64,000 bases of DNA, taken from the NCBI GenBank assembly GCA_965232895.1, contig OZ247430.1, positions 62,001-126,000 on the forward strand, written 5' to 3'. Origin of the DNA: Bin87 sp965232895. GTDB taxonomy: Bacteria; Chloroflexota; Dehalococcoidia; Lucifugimonadales; UBA3495. Position 1 is the stretch's first letter, and every line of letters begins with the position of its first letter. Both the position numbers and the translations under genes were made by a program. The notes below the pieces were generated by a model. The model was not told the origin of the DNA and did no database searches. It saw nothing but the letters and a program-made list of their open reading frames with translations. This document shows, piece by piece, positions 40,652 through 51,700 of the stretch.

Positions 40652-42202
40652 TTGCAGTATGACTACATAATCGTCGGCGGAGGATCGGCCGGGTGCGCGC
40701 TGGCTTCCCGGTTGACCGAGGACCCGGACGTGTCGGTCCTGCTCCTTGAAGCCGGCCCGGACTATCCCGACTTCGAGCATTTGCCGATTGACCTGAAAGA
40801 CGGCAACAACATGTGGCGTTCCGCATACGGGCCGCACAGCTGGGGCTACCTGGCCAGAGGCACGCCCCAACAGGAGGAGCCCATCATCATCCCGCGCGGC
40901 AAGGCCATGGGCGGCTCGTCCAGCATCAACGGCCAGGTGTTGTTCCGCGGGGTACCGGAGGACTACGACAACTGGGCGATTTGGGGGAACGACGAGTGGT
41001 CGTTCACCAAAGTGCTGCCGTATTTTCGCCGGCTGGAAAACGACCTGGACTTCGGCGGCGACGACTTCCACGGCAACTCCGGGCCGATTCCGGTGCGGCG
41101 GTACAAGCGCCACGAGTGGCTGCCCGTCGCTGAAGCGTTTTACGACACGTGCCGGGAACTGGGGTTTCCGGAAGACGCTGACCAGAATCATCCCGACTCA
41201 TTCGGCGTCGCGGCGCGGCCGCTGAACAACATCGATGGCGTCCGGATGAGCACCTCGTTGACCTACCTGTCGCTGGCGCGCCACCGCATGAACCTCACGG
41301 TGCGGGGGAACGTGGTAACCCGGCGCGTACTCTTCGAGGACAAAACCGCCGTCGGCGTCGAAGCGGAGAGTGGCGGCGAGGTATTCGAGGTCTACGGCAA
41401 CCAGGTTATCCTGAGCGCCGGGGCCATCGGATCACCCCAGATACTCCTGCTTTCGGGCGTCGGACCGGCCGACCATCTCCAGGAGATGGGCATACCGCTG
41501 GTGCACGAGCTCACCGGCGTCGGCGAGAACCTGCGCGACCACCCGGCGGTGTTCAGCCTGTTTCGGGGGGTGGGCGACCCGCCCGATCTGGACGCGCCGA
41601 GCATCCAGGTCGCGTTGCGCTACAGTCCGGAGGGCACGGGCACGCGGGGCGACATCCAGCTTTCGCCGATCCTGATGACCAGCGAGCATCGCCCGTCCAG
41701 CGTGAACATTGAAACGGACGACTTCCACTTCGGGTTCAGCGCGGCGCTGCAGAACGCATCCACTGCCGGACGCCTGCGCCTGGCCTCCACCGACCCGCAC
41801 GCGCAGCCGGACCTGTTCTACGACTACCTGTCGGACCCGGTGGACCGTCAGCGCCTGCGCGCGGCCGTGCGGCTGGGCCTGCAGATTGCCGAGCAGCCGA
41901 CTTTCCGCGAGTTCGTCGTGGAGCGTCTCTCCCCTACGGACGAAGAACTGGCATCGAATGCTGCGCTGGATCAATGGATGCTGCGCAACGCCTACACCCA
42001 GCACCACTCGTCGGGCACCTGCAAAATGGGTCCCGGCTCGGACCTGGACGCGGTGGTCGACCAATACTGCCGGGTCTACGGCATGGAGAACCTGCGCGTC
42101 GTCGACGCGTCGGTTATGCCCGACGTGATCCGCGCAAACACCAACGCCACTACAATAATGATCGCGGAGCGGGTGGCAGACTTCATCAGGGAAGGCACGT
42201 AG
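40652..42202 (+). CDS. GMC family FAD-dependent oxidoreductase (choline dehydrogenase-like)
   Basis: A 516-residue flavoprotein oxidising an alcohol group. The FAD dinucleotide motif is YIIVGGGSAGCALASRL with LLLEAGPD. GMC signature one is near RGKAMGGSSSINGQVLFRG and signature two is VILSAGAIGSPQILLLSGVGP. The active-site histidine region is TQHHSSGTCKMG, and LRVVDASVMPDVIRANTNAT carries the conserved asparagine. The start is TTG at 40652 with GGGAGG eight bases upstream. Choline is one possible substrate, but the sequence alone does not distinguish it from other alcohols. Confidence 0.9.
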   Translation: MQYDYIIVGGGSAGCALASRLTEDPDVSVLLLEAGPDYPDFEHLPIDLKDGNNMWRSAYGPHSWGYLARGTPQQEEPIIIPRGKAMGGSSSINGQVLFRGVPEDYDNWAIWGNDEWSFTKVLPYFRRLENDLDFGGDDFHGNSGPIPVRRYKRHEWLPVAEAFYDTCRELGFPEDADQNHPDSFGVAARPLNNIDGVRMSTSLTYLSLARHRMNLTVRGNVVTRRVLFEDKTAVGVEAESGGEVFEVYGNQVILSAGAIGSPQILLLSGVGPADHLQEMGIPLVHELTGVGENLRDHPAVFSLFRGVGDPPDLDAPSIQVALRYSPEGTGTRGDIQLSPILMTSEHRPSSVNIETDDFHFGFSAALQNASTAGRLRLASTDPHAQPDLFYDYLSDPVDRQRLRAAVRLGLQIAEQPTFREFVVERLSPTDEELASNAALDQWMLRNAYTQHHSSGTCKMGPGSDLDAVVDQYCRVYGMENLRVVDASVMPDVIRANTNATTIMIAERVADFIREGT

Positions 42203-42244
42203 CGTTGTTCCCTTAACCGCTCAACGCACAAGACATATTCCACC

Positions 42245-42282
42245 ATGGAAACCAAAGCAACACATGGAAACCAAAGCAACAG
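42245..42282 (+). repeat. 19-bp tandem direct repeat in the fumC leader
   Basis: ATGGAAACCAAAGCAACAC (42245-42263) is followed immediately by the same 19 bases with a terminal G. Each copy contains an ATG; only the first is in frame with fumC. Confidence 0.9.
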
Positions 42283-42298
42283 AGGACGGCACCAAGCG

Positions 42299-43714
42299 AT
42301 GACTACTTCGGCAACTCGGATTGAACGCGACTCCATGGGTGAGATGGAGGTCCCGGCCGACGCCCTGTACGGAGCGTCGACCATGCGGGCGGTCCTGAAC
42401 TTTCCCATCAGCGACCTGCGCTTCCCCCGTCAGTTCATACGAGCCCTTGGGCTCATAAAGCTGGCGGCGGCGCAAACCAACATGGATCTGGGCGTCCTGG
42501 ACCCCACGGTCGGCAACGCCATCGTCCAGGCGGCCCAGGAGGTCGCGGACGGCAAGCACGACGATCATTTCGTACTGGACATCTTTCAGACCGGATCCGG
42601 CACCTCGACCAACACCAACGCCAATGAGGTGATCGCCAACCGGGCTTCGCAAATCCTGGGCGGCGACCTGGGATCGCGCCTGGTGCATCCCAACGACAAC
42701 GTCAACCTCGGCCAATCTTCCAACGACGTTATTCCCACGGCGATCCACCTGGCAGCGCTGCTGGGGCTGAACGAAGATCTGGCGCCGGCTTTGGAGTCAC
42801 TACAGTCGGCGCTGCAGGCGAAATCCGATGAGTTCTGGCCGATCATCAAAACGGGAAGAACGCACCTGCAGGACGCGACGCCGGTCCGCCTCGGCCAGGA
42901 GTTCAGCGGTTACGCTGGCCAGGCTCAATACAGTGTCACCCGGGTGAGGCGGGCGCAGGAAGCGCTGGCGGAAGTGGCCCTCGGCGGAACCGCGGTGGGC
43001 ACCGGCGTAAACACGCATCCGGAATTCTCGCGGCGGACCTGCGCCAGGCTGGCAGAAATTACCGGCGTTTCCATCCGTGAGACGGGCAATCATTTCCAGG
43101 CGCAGTCGGCCCTGGACGGCATTGTCGAGGCGAGCGGCCAGTTGAAGACCGTGGCCATCAGCCTGCACAAAATCGCCAACGACATCCGGTTCCTCGGCTG
43201 CGGGCCCCGCGCCGGGCTGGGCGAAATCAACGTCCCTGAGGTGCAACCGGGCAGCAGCATCATGCCGGGCAAGGTCAACCCGGTAATATCGGAATCGGTC
43301 ATCCAGGTCGCCGCGCACGTCGTTGGCAACGACGCGGCGGTCGCGCTGGCCGGGGCGGGTGGGTATTTCGAGCTGAACACGATGATGCCTTTGGCCGCGT
43401 ACAACCTCCTCCAGTCGGTGTCGTTGTTGGCGGCGTCGGCGAGCAATTTCGCGGACCAGTGCGTGGTCGGCATCACCGCAACTGATACCGGACCCGCCAT
43501 GGTCGAAAAAGGCCTGATGCTGGGAACCGCGTTGGCCCCTTCCATCGGCTACGATGCGGCCGCGGGTATCGCCAAGAAGGCGGCCGAAACCGGGAGCACC
43601 ATCCGGGAAGTCGCGCGGAACGACACCGCTCTGAGCGAAGCGGAACTTGACGCACTGCTCAATCCCGAGGAAATGACGAAGCCCAGCCTGGAAGTCCGGG
43701 GTGGCGGCGGCTAG
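42299..43714 (+). CDS. fumC: Class II fumarate hydratase
   Basis: Interconverts fumarate and malate in the TCA cycle. From the ATG at 42299 the protein has 471 residues, normal for FumC. Motifs are IERDSMGEMEVPADALYGA, QTGSGTSTNTNANEV, GRTHLQDATPVRLGQEF and the catalytic SS-loop PGSSIMPGKVNPVISES. The frame is open from 42245, where a tandem 19-bp repeat makes an 18-residue extension possible; I prefer 42299 because the family start fits there. The C-terminus ends LEVRGGGG. Isolated from other TCA genes in this window. Confidence 0.9.
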   Translation: MTTSATRIERDSMGEMEVPADALYGASTMRAVLNFPISDLRFPRQFIRALGLIKLAAAQTNMDLGVLDPTVGNAIVQAAQEVADGKHDDHFVLDIFQTGSGTSTNTNANEVIANRASQILGGDLGSRLVHPNDNVNLGQSSNDVIPTAIHLAALLGLNEDLAPALESLQSALQAKSDEFWPIIKTGRTHLQDATPVRLGQEFSGYAGQAQYSVTRVRRAQEALAEVALGGTAVGTGVNTHPEFSRRTCARLAEITGVSIRETGNHFQAQSALDGIVEASGQLKTVAISLHKIANDIRFLGCGPRAGLGEINVPEVQPGSSIMPGKVNPVISESVIQVAAHVVGNDAAVALAGAGGYFELNTMMPLAAYNLLQSVSLLAASASNFADQCVVGITATDTGPAMVEKGLMLGTALAPSIGYDAAAGIAKKAAETGSTIREVARNDTALSEAELDALLNPEEMTKPSLEVRGGGG

Positions 43715-43913
43715 AACTGAGCGTGGCTCCCCCATGGAGCTCCACAACGCCCCCCTGCCGCAACGTTCCCGGCAGGGGCAGGTTCGGGAGCGGAATTTCG
43801 CCCGATGAATGCCATCACCGGAAAGTGTGAGATTCAGCAGACCTGCGGTTTCCAGCGCCGTACCATGAACATTTCCAGCCATCAGAATCACGGAAATCCA
43901 CGAATTGCTGAAG

Positions 43914-43939
43914 CAGGGCAATGGCATGCGGTTGCCCTG
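43914..43939. repeat. 26-bp palindrome resembling MITE ends
   Basis: CAGGGCAATGGCATGCGG-TTGCCCTG: the outer eight bases on each side are perfectly inverted and equal the first eight bases of the 152-bp MITE terminal repeat, with GCATGC at the centre. It may be a relic of two abutted MITE ends or an unrelated terminator. Confidence 0.6.
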
Positions 43940-43957
43940 ATTGATGACGATATCCGA

Positions 43958-43987
43958 TTGACAAATTCGTTGCAATCAGTGTAGGAT
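43958..43987 (+). promoter_or_regulatory. Promoter of rpoBC (TTGACA - 18 - TAGGAT)
   Basis: Consensus TTGACA at 43958-43963 and TAGGAT at 43982-43987 with an 18-base spacer. It lies 200 bases upstream of rpoB, leaving a leader of about 195 nt. rplJ/rplL do not precede rpoB here, so rpoBC has its own promoter. Confidence 0.65.
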
Positions 43988-44187
43988 TCCCGGACTTTCT
44001 ATACATGCGCAGAATGCTAATCGCTCTGATTTTTTTGAAGTTCAGCCTGCTCCCTCAGTTCTAACTGGCCAATTGATGCGGCTTGCCGTCGGCGGCAGGC
44101 CGTGTCTTCGTGTCTGCTCGCGAATCGTGGAGGAGCAGGCGAAGTTTCGTTAACCACCCACCGCGCACCCATCAGGAGGGTCGTTTT

Positions 44188-47100
44188 ATGGTCTTGACCC
44201 GCAAACGCTCAGGCAGGAACGAACGCGGTCTGTCCGCTCGCGATGTGAAAACCTATTCGGATTCCAGCATCGCGAACGTTCTGGACGTGCCCAATCTCAT
44301 CCGAAGCCAGATCGAGTCCTTCGACTGGTTCAAGACAAACGGTCTGGCAGAAACCTTCCGAGATTGCTCACCCATCGTCGCCGGTATAACTCGCCGTTTC
44401 GCCAATGGAGAGGCGTCGCGCCGCGCCGAGCGGTTCGAGTTGTACTTCCTGGACCACTGGTTCGACGCGCCGCAGTTCAGTCCGGAAGAGTGCCGGGAGC
44501 GCGAAATTACCTTTTCCCAGCCGCTGTACGTCAAAGCCCAGCTGAGGGACCAGGAAACGGGTGAGATCACCGAATCCGACATCTTCTTTGGTGACGTGCC
44601 CATGATGACCGACACCGGCACGTTCATCATCAACGGCGCCGAGCGGGTCCTCGTCAGCCAGCTCCAGCGCGCGCCGGGCGTGTATTTCGAACGCGAGCCT
44701 TCCCAGGACCCCGCGTGTCCCGAGTGCGGAAAACTGGAAAACTGGTACTACAAGGCGCGGATTTCGGCCAGCCGTGGCGCCCGCATCGAGCTGTCGACCT
44801 GGACTCACTACTATGCCCGGCGCCGAAACCTGCCGGAGACCATCACGGTCAGCGTGGACCGCCGCCGCCGGATGGGCGTGTCGACGTTCCTCTACGCCCT
44901 GGGGATCGTCAGCGCCGAGGAGATGAGGGCGCTCTTTGAGAACGTCGACAACCACGAGTGCCGTCGTTTCGTAGCCGGCGCGGAGCCGGCGGAAGACCGG
45001 GACTACAACCCGAAGGACGAGGAACTCAGGTCGCTATGGGACCGCATGCATCCCGACCGCGAGTTTGACAGCCAACAGGCGTACCGCATCGGCCTCGCGC
45101 AGCGTAACCTTTACAAGTGGCTGCGCCCGGGTGAACCGGCCGTACAGGTTGATGCCGCGTGCACGTTCGTGCTCAACCATTTCTACGATGGTCGGCGTTT
45201 CGACCTGGGTGAAGTCGGTCGAATCAAGGTGGACCAACGCCTGGGCCGGTCATCTTCGCAGATCCTGTCCGACCACCAAAAGAACATCCTTGAACTCGTG
45301 CGCGGTCGCGCCGAACCGGGAGAGGGAGCAACGCCTGCGGAAATCTTCGCGGCATCGGGCCGGGAACACCGGATACTCTCGGACCGGGACGTGGAAGCCC
45401 TCATCAACTACGGCTACCTGGCGCGACGGGCCGATCGACGGATCGTACCCGTCGACCTGTTTGAAGGCCAGTCGGACGACGAGCAGGTTGTTCACGTGGA
45501 AACCCACGACGCCGCCAACGCGGGCACGCTCCTGTCTCTCATTGGCACGCAGGAAGACGGCGGCTTCACCGTCCGCGTCCAACAGCAAGTCACGGAGAAC
45601 CTGGGAGACCCGGTGGCAGTTGCCACCCAGCCAATCTTCAGTGGTTCGGCGTCGGATGACGCCATCACCCGTGGCGAAGTCTCCATCATGAAAAGCCGTT
45701 TCCTGGCCGATGACAGCATCGTTGAAGCGGGGCAACTGATTTACGCCGAGCGCGTCAGCCAGGGGCCTCTGCAGTACTGGCGGCTCACCCCGGTTCGGGC
45801 ACGCGCATCGCGCATCGTCGGTGTGGTGACCGAGGTTAATTGCGGCCCCAACGGCAACATGCACCGGGTACGGTTCAACCTGCCGGGCATCGAACTGAAC
45901 GAGCGCCGTGTGCTCGATCTGATGGACGTCATCGACACGCTGGAGGCCTTGATCACCCAGCACGTTGGCAACGGCGAGCCCCGCGACAACATTGACCACC
46001 TCGGCAACCGCCGAGTGCGCGTGGCCGGTGAACTCATGCGAGACCAGGTGCGGATTGGCCTTTTGCGCATGCACCGGATGTTCCAGGACCGGGTCGGCCG
46101 ACTCGAAAAACCCGAGGACGCCGTACCGGCCAAGCTGGTGAACGTTCGGCCGGTGACCGGCGCCATTAGGGAGTTCTTCGGCGGCGACAAGCTGTCGCAG
46201 TTCATGGACCAGACCAATCCTCTGGCGGAGCTGACCCACAAGCGCCGCCTCTCCGCGTTGGGTCGCGGCGGCCTTACCCGCGAACGCGCGGGGTTCGACG
46301 TGCGTGACGTGCACGCGTCACACTACGGCCGCATCTGCCCCATCGAGACGCCGGAAGGCGCGAACATTGGACTGCTCAGCAGCCTTGCGGCCTATGCCCG
46401 TATCGATCGGCTGGGGTTCATCGAGACCCCATATTGGCCCGTCATCAAGCAATTGTGGCTGGGTGATTGCCGCACTCCCGGATTGCCCGGATATTTCGAC
46501 CCGCTCGGCCACCGCGTTGCCTCCGACGTAAAGACCCGCAAGGGCGAGATCATCGTCAAAGCGGGCGATACGATCACGGACGAACACTGGCGCCGGCTCC
46601 GGCGGCTCTCCGGCGACCTCGCCATCGAGGTCGCGCCGTTCGTGGACACGCGACCCGAGAGCGTCCAGTACCTGACCGCCGACCTGGAAGAACAGTATCG
46701 GATCGCTCAGGCCAACTCGGGCTTTGACGAACTGTACCAATTCACCGACGAATTGGTCGAAGTGCGGGAGGGAGACAACTACCGTCTCGCTCCGCCGGCC
46801 ACGGTGGAATACGCCGACGTGTCGCCTCTGCAGATCATGAGCGTGTCCGCCGCGCTGATCCCATTCCTCGAACACGACGACGCCAACCGCGCCCTGATGG
46901 GTTGCAACATGCAGCGGCAAGCGGTGCCCCTGCTCCAGCCACAGGCTCCCATCGTCGGCACCGGCATCGAAAGCCGCGTCGCGCGGGACAGTGGCCAGGT
47001 GTTGCTGTCCCGCGTCCAGGGGTCGGTGGTGTCGGTGAACGGCCGCGAGATCATCGTCGTGGACGGCGCCGGCCACCAGCACGCGCATCGGCTCATCAAA

Positions 47101-48744
47101 TTCGCAAGAACCAATCAGGGCACCTGCCTGAATCAGCGGCCTGTCGTTCAGAAAGGCGACCGCGTCAACGCTGGAGACACGCTGGCGGATAGTTCGTCCA
47201 CCGACGGCGGCGAGCTGGCTCTGGGTCAAAACGTGCTCGTGGCGTTCATGTCGTGGGAAGGCTACAACTACGAGGACGCCATCATCATCAGCGAACGCCT
47301 GGTCAAGGACGACCAGTTCACCTCGGTCCATATTGAGAAGTACGAGGTGGAAAGCAGGTCTACCAAGCTGGGTGACGAGGAAATCACCCGGGACATCCCC
47401 AACGTGGGCGAAGGCAATCTCAGGGACCTGGACGAACGCGGGATAATCCGGATCGGCGCTGACGTCGGCCCCGGAGATATCCTGGTTGGCAAGGTCACTC
47501 CGAAAGGTGAAACCGAAATGACGGCCGAGGAACGCCTGCTGCGCGCCATCTTCGGCGAGAAATCCAAGGATGTCAGGGACACGTCCCTGCGCGTCCCGCA
47601 CGGCCAACGCGGCAAGGTGATCGGCGTGAAGGCGCTCAGTCGTGAAAAGCGCGGCGATGAGCAGCCTGGAGACCAGTTGCCGCCGGACGTAAACGAGGCA
47701 ATACGGGTCTGGGTCGCCCAGACGCGCAAGATTTCCGTCGGCGACAAGATGGCCGGACGGCACGGCAACAAGGGAGTCGTGTCGCGCATCCTGCCGGAAG
47801 AGGACATGCCGTTCCTGCCCGATGGCACCCCGGTCGACATCATTCTCAACCCCATCGGCGTGCCTTCCCGCATGAACCTGGGCCAGGTGCTGGAAAGCCA
47901 CCTGGGTTGGGCGGCGCGGAGCCTGAACTTCCAGGCCTTGACGCCCGTGTTCGAAGGGGCGGACGACAACAACATCGAGGACTCCCTGGCGCGCTGGTGG
48001 TTCGCGGAGCAGGCCAAGGCTGCTGATCACAGCGCCGGCCCCGAAGGCGAAATCGACCTGAAAAAGGTCTACGCCTGGCTTCGGAACCAGGGCTTCGATC
48101 CGGAAGCGATTTACGACGAATCCCAGCAGGGCAGGGCGCGTGAGGCGTGCCTGTTCCTCTGGCTGCGGGACGTGGCCGGCGAGGACCCCGACGGGCTCAG
48201 CCTGCCCGAACTGCACCAGTTGGCGCTGGACGTGCACCGCGACAAGCTCATATCGCCGCCCACGTTTGCCAAGTTCCAACTCTTCGACGGCAGGTCCGGC
48301 GAGGCATTCGATCAGCCAGTCGCCGTCGGCAGCATCTACATGCTGAAATTGATCCACCTGGTGGAAGACAAGATCCACGCCCGGTCCACCGGCCCCTACT
48401 CGATGATCACGCAGCAACCCCTGGGCGGAAAGGCCCAGTTCGGCGGCCAGCGTTTCGGAGAGATGGAGGTTTGGGCACTGGAAGCCTACTCGGCCGCGCA
48501 CAACCTCCAGGAGGTGCTGACGATCAAATCCGACGACGTAACCGGTCGGGTAAATACCTACGAATCCATCGTCAAGGGCAACCCCATCACCCAACCCGGA
48601 ATCCCGGAATCCTTCAACGTCCTGCTCAAAGAGCTCCAGAGCCTGGGGCTGAACGTGAGGCTGGAGGACGAGGAGGAGCAGGAAGATGGCAGCCTGGGTC
48701 TGCCCGGCGAGGACGACTATCTCTTCACCGCGGAGGTCAATTAG
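44188..48744 (+). CDS. rpoB: DNA-directed RNA polymerase subunit beta
   Basis: Catalytic-core beta subunit. From the ATG at 44188 (AGGAGGG eight bases upstream) it is 1518 residues, longer than E. coli (1342). The rifampicin region starts LSQFMDQTNPLAELTHKRR at residue 669; the aspartate, histidine and serine contact positions are conserved, so rifampicin sensitivity is expected. Other core motifs are YGRICPIETPEGANIGLL, GYNYEDAIIIS and SVGDKMAGRHGNKGVVS. Between VGRIKVDQRLG (about 343-353) and NIDHLGNRRVR (about 600) lie about 245 residues where E. coli has about 45, a large lobe insertion. rpoC follows three bases later. Confidence 0.97.
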   Translation: MVLTRKRSGRNERGLSARDVKTYSDSSIANVLDVPNLIRSQIESFDWFKTNGLAETFRDCSPIVAGITRRFANGEASRRAERFELYFLDHWFDAPQFSPEECREREITFSQPLYVKAQLRDQETGEITESDIFFGDVPMMTDTGTFIINGAERVLVSQLQRAPGVYFEREPSQDPACPECGKLENWYYKARISASRGARIELSTWTHYYARRRNLPETITVSVDRRRRMGVSTFLYALGIVSAEEMRALFENVDNHECRRFVAGAEPAEDRDYNPKDEELRSLWDRMHPDREFDSQQAYRIGLAQRNLYKWLRPGEPAVQVDAACTFVLNHFYDGRRFDLGEVGRIKVDQRLGRSSSQILSDHQKNILELVRGRAEPGEGATPAEIFAASGREHRILSDRDVEALINYGYLARRADRRIVPVDLFEGQSDDEQVVHVETHDAANAGTLLSLIGTQEDGGFTVRVQQQVTENLGDPVAVATQPIFSGSASDDAITRGEVSIMKSRFLADDSIVEAGQLIYAERVSQGPLQYWRLTPVRARASRIVGVVTEVNCGPNGNMHRVRFNLPGIELNERRVLDLMDVIDTLEALITQHVGNGEPRDNIDHLGNRRVRVAGELMRDQVRIGLLRMHRMFQDRVGRLEKPEDAVPAKLVNVRPVTGAIREFFGGDKLSQFMDQTNPLAELTHKRRLSALGRGGLTRERAGFDVRDVHASHYGRICPIETPEGANIGLLSSLAAYARIDRLGFIETPYWPVIKQLWLGDCRTPGLPGYFDPLGHRVASDVKTRKGEIIVKAGDTITDEHWRRLRRLSGDLAIEVAPFVDTRPESVQYLTADLEEQYRIAQANSGFDELYQFTDELVEVREGDNYRLAPPATVEYADVSPLQIMSVSAALIPFLEHDDANRALMGCNMQRQAVPLLQPQAPIVGTGIESRVARDSGQVLLSRVQGSVVSVNGREIIVVDGAGHQHAHRLIKFARTNQGTCLNQRPVVQKGDRVNAGDTLADSSSTDGGELALGQNVLVAFMSWEGYNYEDAIIISERLVKDDQFTSVHIEKYEVESRSTKLGDEEITRDIPNVGEGNLRDLDERGIIRIGADVGPGDILVGKVTPKGETEMTAEERLLRAIFGEKSKDVRDTSLRVPHGQRGKVIGVKALSREKRGDEQPGDQLPPDVNEAIRVWVAQTRKISVGDKMAGRHGNKGVVSRILPEEDMPFLPDGTPVDIILNPIGVPSRMNLGQVLESHLGWAARSLNFQALTPVFEGADDNNIEDSLARWWFAEQAKAADHSAGPEGEIDLKKVYAWLRNQGFDPEAIYDESQQGRAREACLFLWLRDVAGEDPDGLSLPELHQLALDVHRDKLISPPTFAKFQLFDGRSGEAFDQPVAVGSIYMLKLIHLVEDKIHARSTGPYSMITQQPLGGKAQFGGQRFGEMEVWALEAYSAAHNLQEVLTIKSDDVTGRVNTYESIVKGNPITQPGIPESFNVLLKELQSLGLNVRLEDEEEQEDGSLGLPGEDDYLFTAEVN

Positions 48745-48747
48745 ATT

Positions 48748-51700
48748 ATGGTCAGGATGCTGGACAACCGCGAAGCAACTTCATCCGATTTCAACGCCAT
48801 ACGCATTTCCATAGCCTCGCCCGAGCAGATCGCCGGGTGGTCTTCCGGCGAGGTCCAGAAGGGCGAAACGATCAACTACCGCACGCAGCGGCCCGAAAAG
48901 GACGGGCTGTTCTGCGAGCGAATCTTCGGCCCCACCAAGGACTGGGAATGCCAGTGCGGCAAATACAAGCGCCAGAAGTACAAGGGCGTGGTGTGCGACC
49001 GCTGTGGCGTTGAGGTCACGCGGGCAAACGTCCGTCGCCAGAGGCTCGGGCATATCGCCCTCGCCGCTCCGGTGGCCAACATCTGGTTCGTGAAAAACAC
49101 GCCCAGCGTGATGAGCCTGGCCCTTGACCTGAAATTGTCCGACCTCACCCGGATCCTCTACTACTCGGCCTACGTAATCAACCAGGTCGACATCGACCTG
49201 ATGCGCGAACAGTTGGAACGGCACAGCACGGAGGTCGACGAACTTCGGGAAGGGCCGTTGGCGGTTGCCTATGGAGCCTGGCAGCGCATCGCGGACCGCG
49301 TGGGCGATTGGGCGCTGGAAGGCAGCCTGCACGAAGCGGTGTCGATCATTACCGCCCCGTCGGAAACGTTGCCCCAGGCGGTTGCGGGAGCAAAATCGGC
49401 TCTGGACCGACTTGCCGGCGTCACGGACCCCACGGAAGGCGATTTCACGGCTGACCTGGAATTCCTGTTGAACCTGGCGACGGAAGGTATCAAGGCCGAG
49501 CGCGCCACCTACGAAGTTGGACGGTTGCTCCTGGCCGAAGGGGTGATCGACTCCCCCGACAAGCTGGCCATGGCGGCAATCGAAGGCGACCAGGTTGCAG
49601 TGGCGATCTCCGGCCTTCACCACGGCAGCCGGCCCATCGCCGAGGCTTTGGACCAGCAGTCTTCGCGCTCTCAGGCGGTAGTTGACGCCTTCAACGCGTG
49701 GCGCGGGGATCCCAGCGAAGAGTTGCAGGATGACCTGTTTGACGCCGTGGAACGCCTGCGCGACGACATCACGATCGTATACGACGAGGCGTTGGCGCCG
49801 GCCGTCAGTGGAGTGGCCGCGGCGGTGATCGGCGTCGGTTCCGCGTCGTTTGGACCCACCGCCCAACAGCCATTGTCGGACGATTTGGCAGAGATCGAAC
49901 ATGCTTTGACGACCGTCGAACAGGCGGTTCGCAGTTGGAACTACCGCCGCTCCGACGACAATCCGGAGGGACGCGGCTGGAATCTGCCCGCGTTCAACGC
50001 GCTGCTGGACCGTTTGCAGCCGGACAGCGCCGACATGAAAGTGATCGGCGAACTCGAAGACCGGATCGAATTCATCCAGACCGACATCGCCCCGGACGAC
50101 CAGCGGAAGGAAATATCGCTGTGGCGCCGGCAACTGCCCGTGCTCCGCGACCTGATCGGGGTGGTCGACGATTACCTCCTGCGTGCCGTGGCCGAACGGC
50201 GCAAGGAAGCCGTAGACCTGATCCAGGCCATGCGCTGGCTCCGTTGGGACCCTTCCCAGCGTCCGCGCACCGCGGACGTGGCATGGCTGTGGGACGATTT
50301 GAAACTGCCGGCGGCAATGCGCAACGAGACCGAATTGCCGGACGAGTTTTACATCGCCCGCAGCGGCTCGCCGGGCCTGCACCTCACCACTCTTTCCACC
50401 AGTCGTTACGACCGGTTGAAGCCCTTCTGGGGCGAGGCTTTCGACGCTGAAATGGGCGCGGAGCCGATCCTGGAATTCCTGAATCTGCTGGACACGGACC
50501 TCGACCAGGAGCGGTACTACACCGAGCTGGAAATGCGAGCCACCTCCTCGCAGATCCGTACCAAAGCTGGCAAACGGATGCGCCTGCTGGAAACCTTCCG
50601 GCGCAGCGAAAACCGGATGCAGGACATGATCATGACCGTCCTGCCCGTGCTCCCGCCCGAACTGCGCCCGATGGTGCAGTTGGACGGCGGCCGGTTCGCC
50701 ACCAGCGACCTGAATGACCTGTACCGGCGGGTCCTGTCCCGCAACCACAGGCTCAAGCGCTTCGCCAGCATGCGCGCTCCGGGTCTAATGATCCGGAACG
50801 AAAAGCGGATGCTGCAGGAGGCCGTTGATTCACTGATCGACAACGGACGGCAGGGCAAAGCCGTCAAGGGGAAGCGGGACCACGCGCTGAAGTCCCTGAG
50901 CGACCTTCTCAAGGGCAAACAGGGAAGGTTCCGGCAGAACCTGCTGGGCAAGCGTGTGGACTACTCCGGCCGTTCCGTGATCGTTGTCGGCCCTGAGCTG
51001 AAAATGGACGAGTGCGGCCTGCCCAAGCGAATGGCCCTGGAATTGTTCAAGCCTTTCGTAATGCACCGCCTCGTGTTGAGCGCCCTGGCTCCCAACATCA
51101 AGGCCGCCAAACGCATGGTCGAGCGATCCTCGCCCGAGGTTTGGCACATCCTTGAAGACGTCATCAAGGACCGGCCGGTGATGCTGAACCGGGCGCCCAC
51201 CCTGCACCGGTTGGGCATCCAGGCTTTCAAACCCGTCCTGATCGAGGGCAGCGCTATCCAGTTGCACCCGCTGGTGTGTTCCGCGTTCAACGCTGACTTC
51301 GACGGCGACCAGATGGCGGTTCACGTGCCACTGTCGGCCATGGCAGTGTACGAAACCGGGTCGGTCATGCTGAGCACCAACAACATGCTGTCCCCGGCCT
51401 CGGGCGACCCGCTGGTTGCGCCCACCCTGGACATGGTGATGGGCTGCTACTACCTGACCGAACTGGTCGCGAACGCCAAGGGCGCCGGCGGGGTGTTCTA
51501 CGATGTCGACGAAGCCCGCATCGCGTACTCCGACGGGCAACTGAACCTGCGCGCGCCGATAACGGTGCTGAAGGTGTCCGGCGCGGACGGTAAGATCGAG
51601 ACCACCATGGGCCGTCTCATATTCAACGAAACCATACCCGACGCCATGGGATACAAAAACCAGTTGATGGACCGGGGCGCCATCAAGGACCTCACGTCCG

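Larger units (their letters stand above)
43715..44187. other. rpoB upstream region
   Basis: 473 bases between fumC and rpoB. It contains a hairpin after fumC (CCCCTGCC / GGCAGGGG near 43755-43783, no T-run), a CAGGGCAA palindrome and the rpoB promoter (both annotated separately). The leader of about 195 bases has a T-run (GATTTTTTTG, near 44029-44038) after a weak stem and an inverted repeat CTGCTC / GAGCAG around 44112-44140. These might form an attenuator. Confidence 0.5.

Noticed and set aside
46318..48594. 758-codon open frame antisense to rpoB
   Set aside because: It lies entirely opposite a highly conserved gene, has low-complexity His/Asp/Val-rich sequence without any family motif, and results from high GC and rpoB codon bias.
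48781..50748. 655-codon open frame antisense to rpoC
   Set aside because: Same reasoning as for rpoB: no motif, no ribosome binding site, and full overlap with rpoC.
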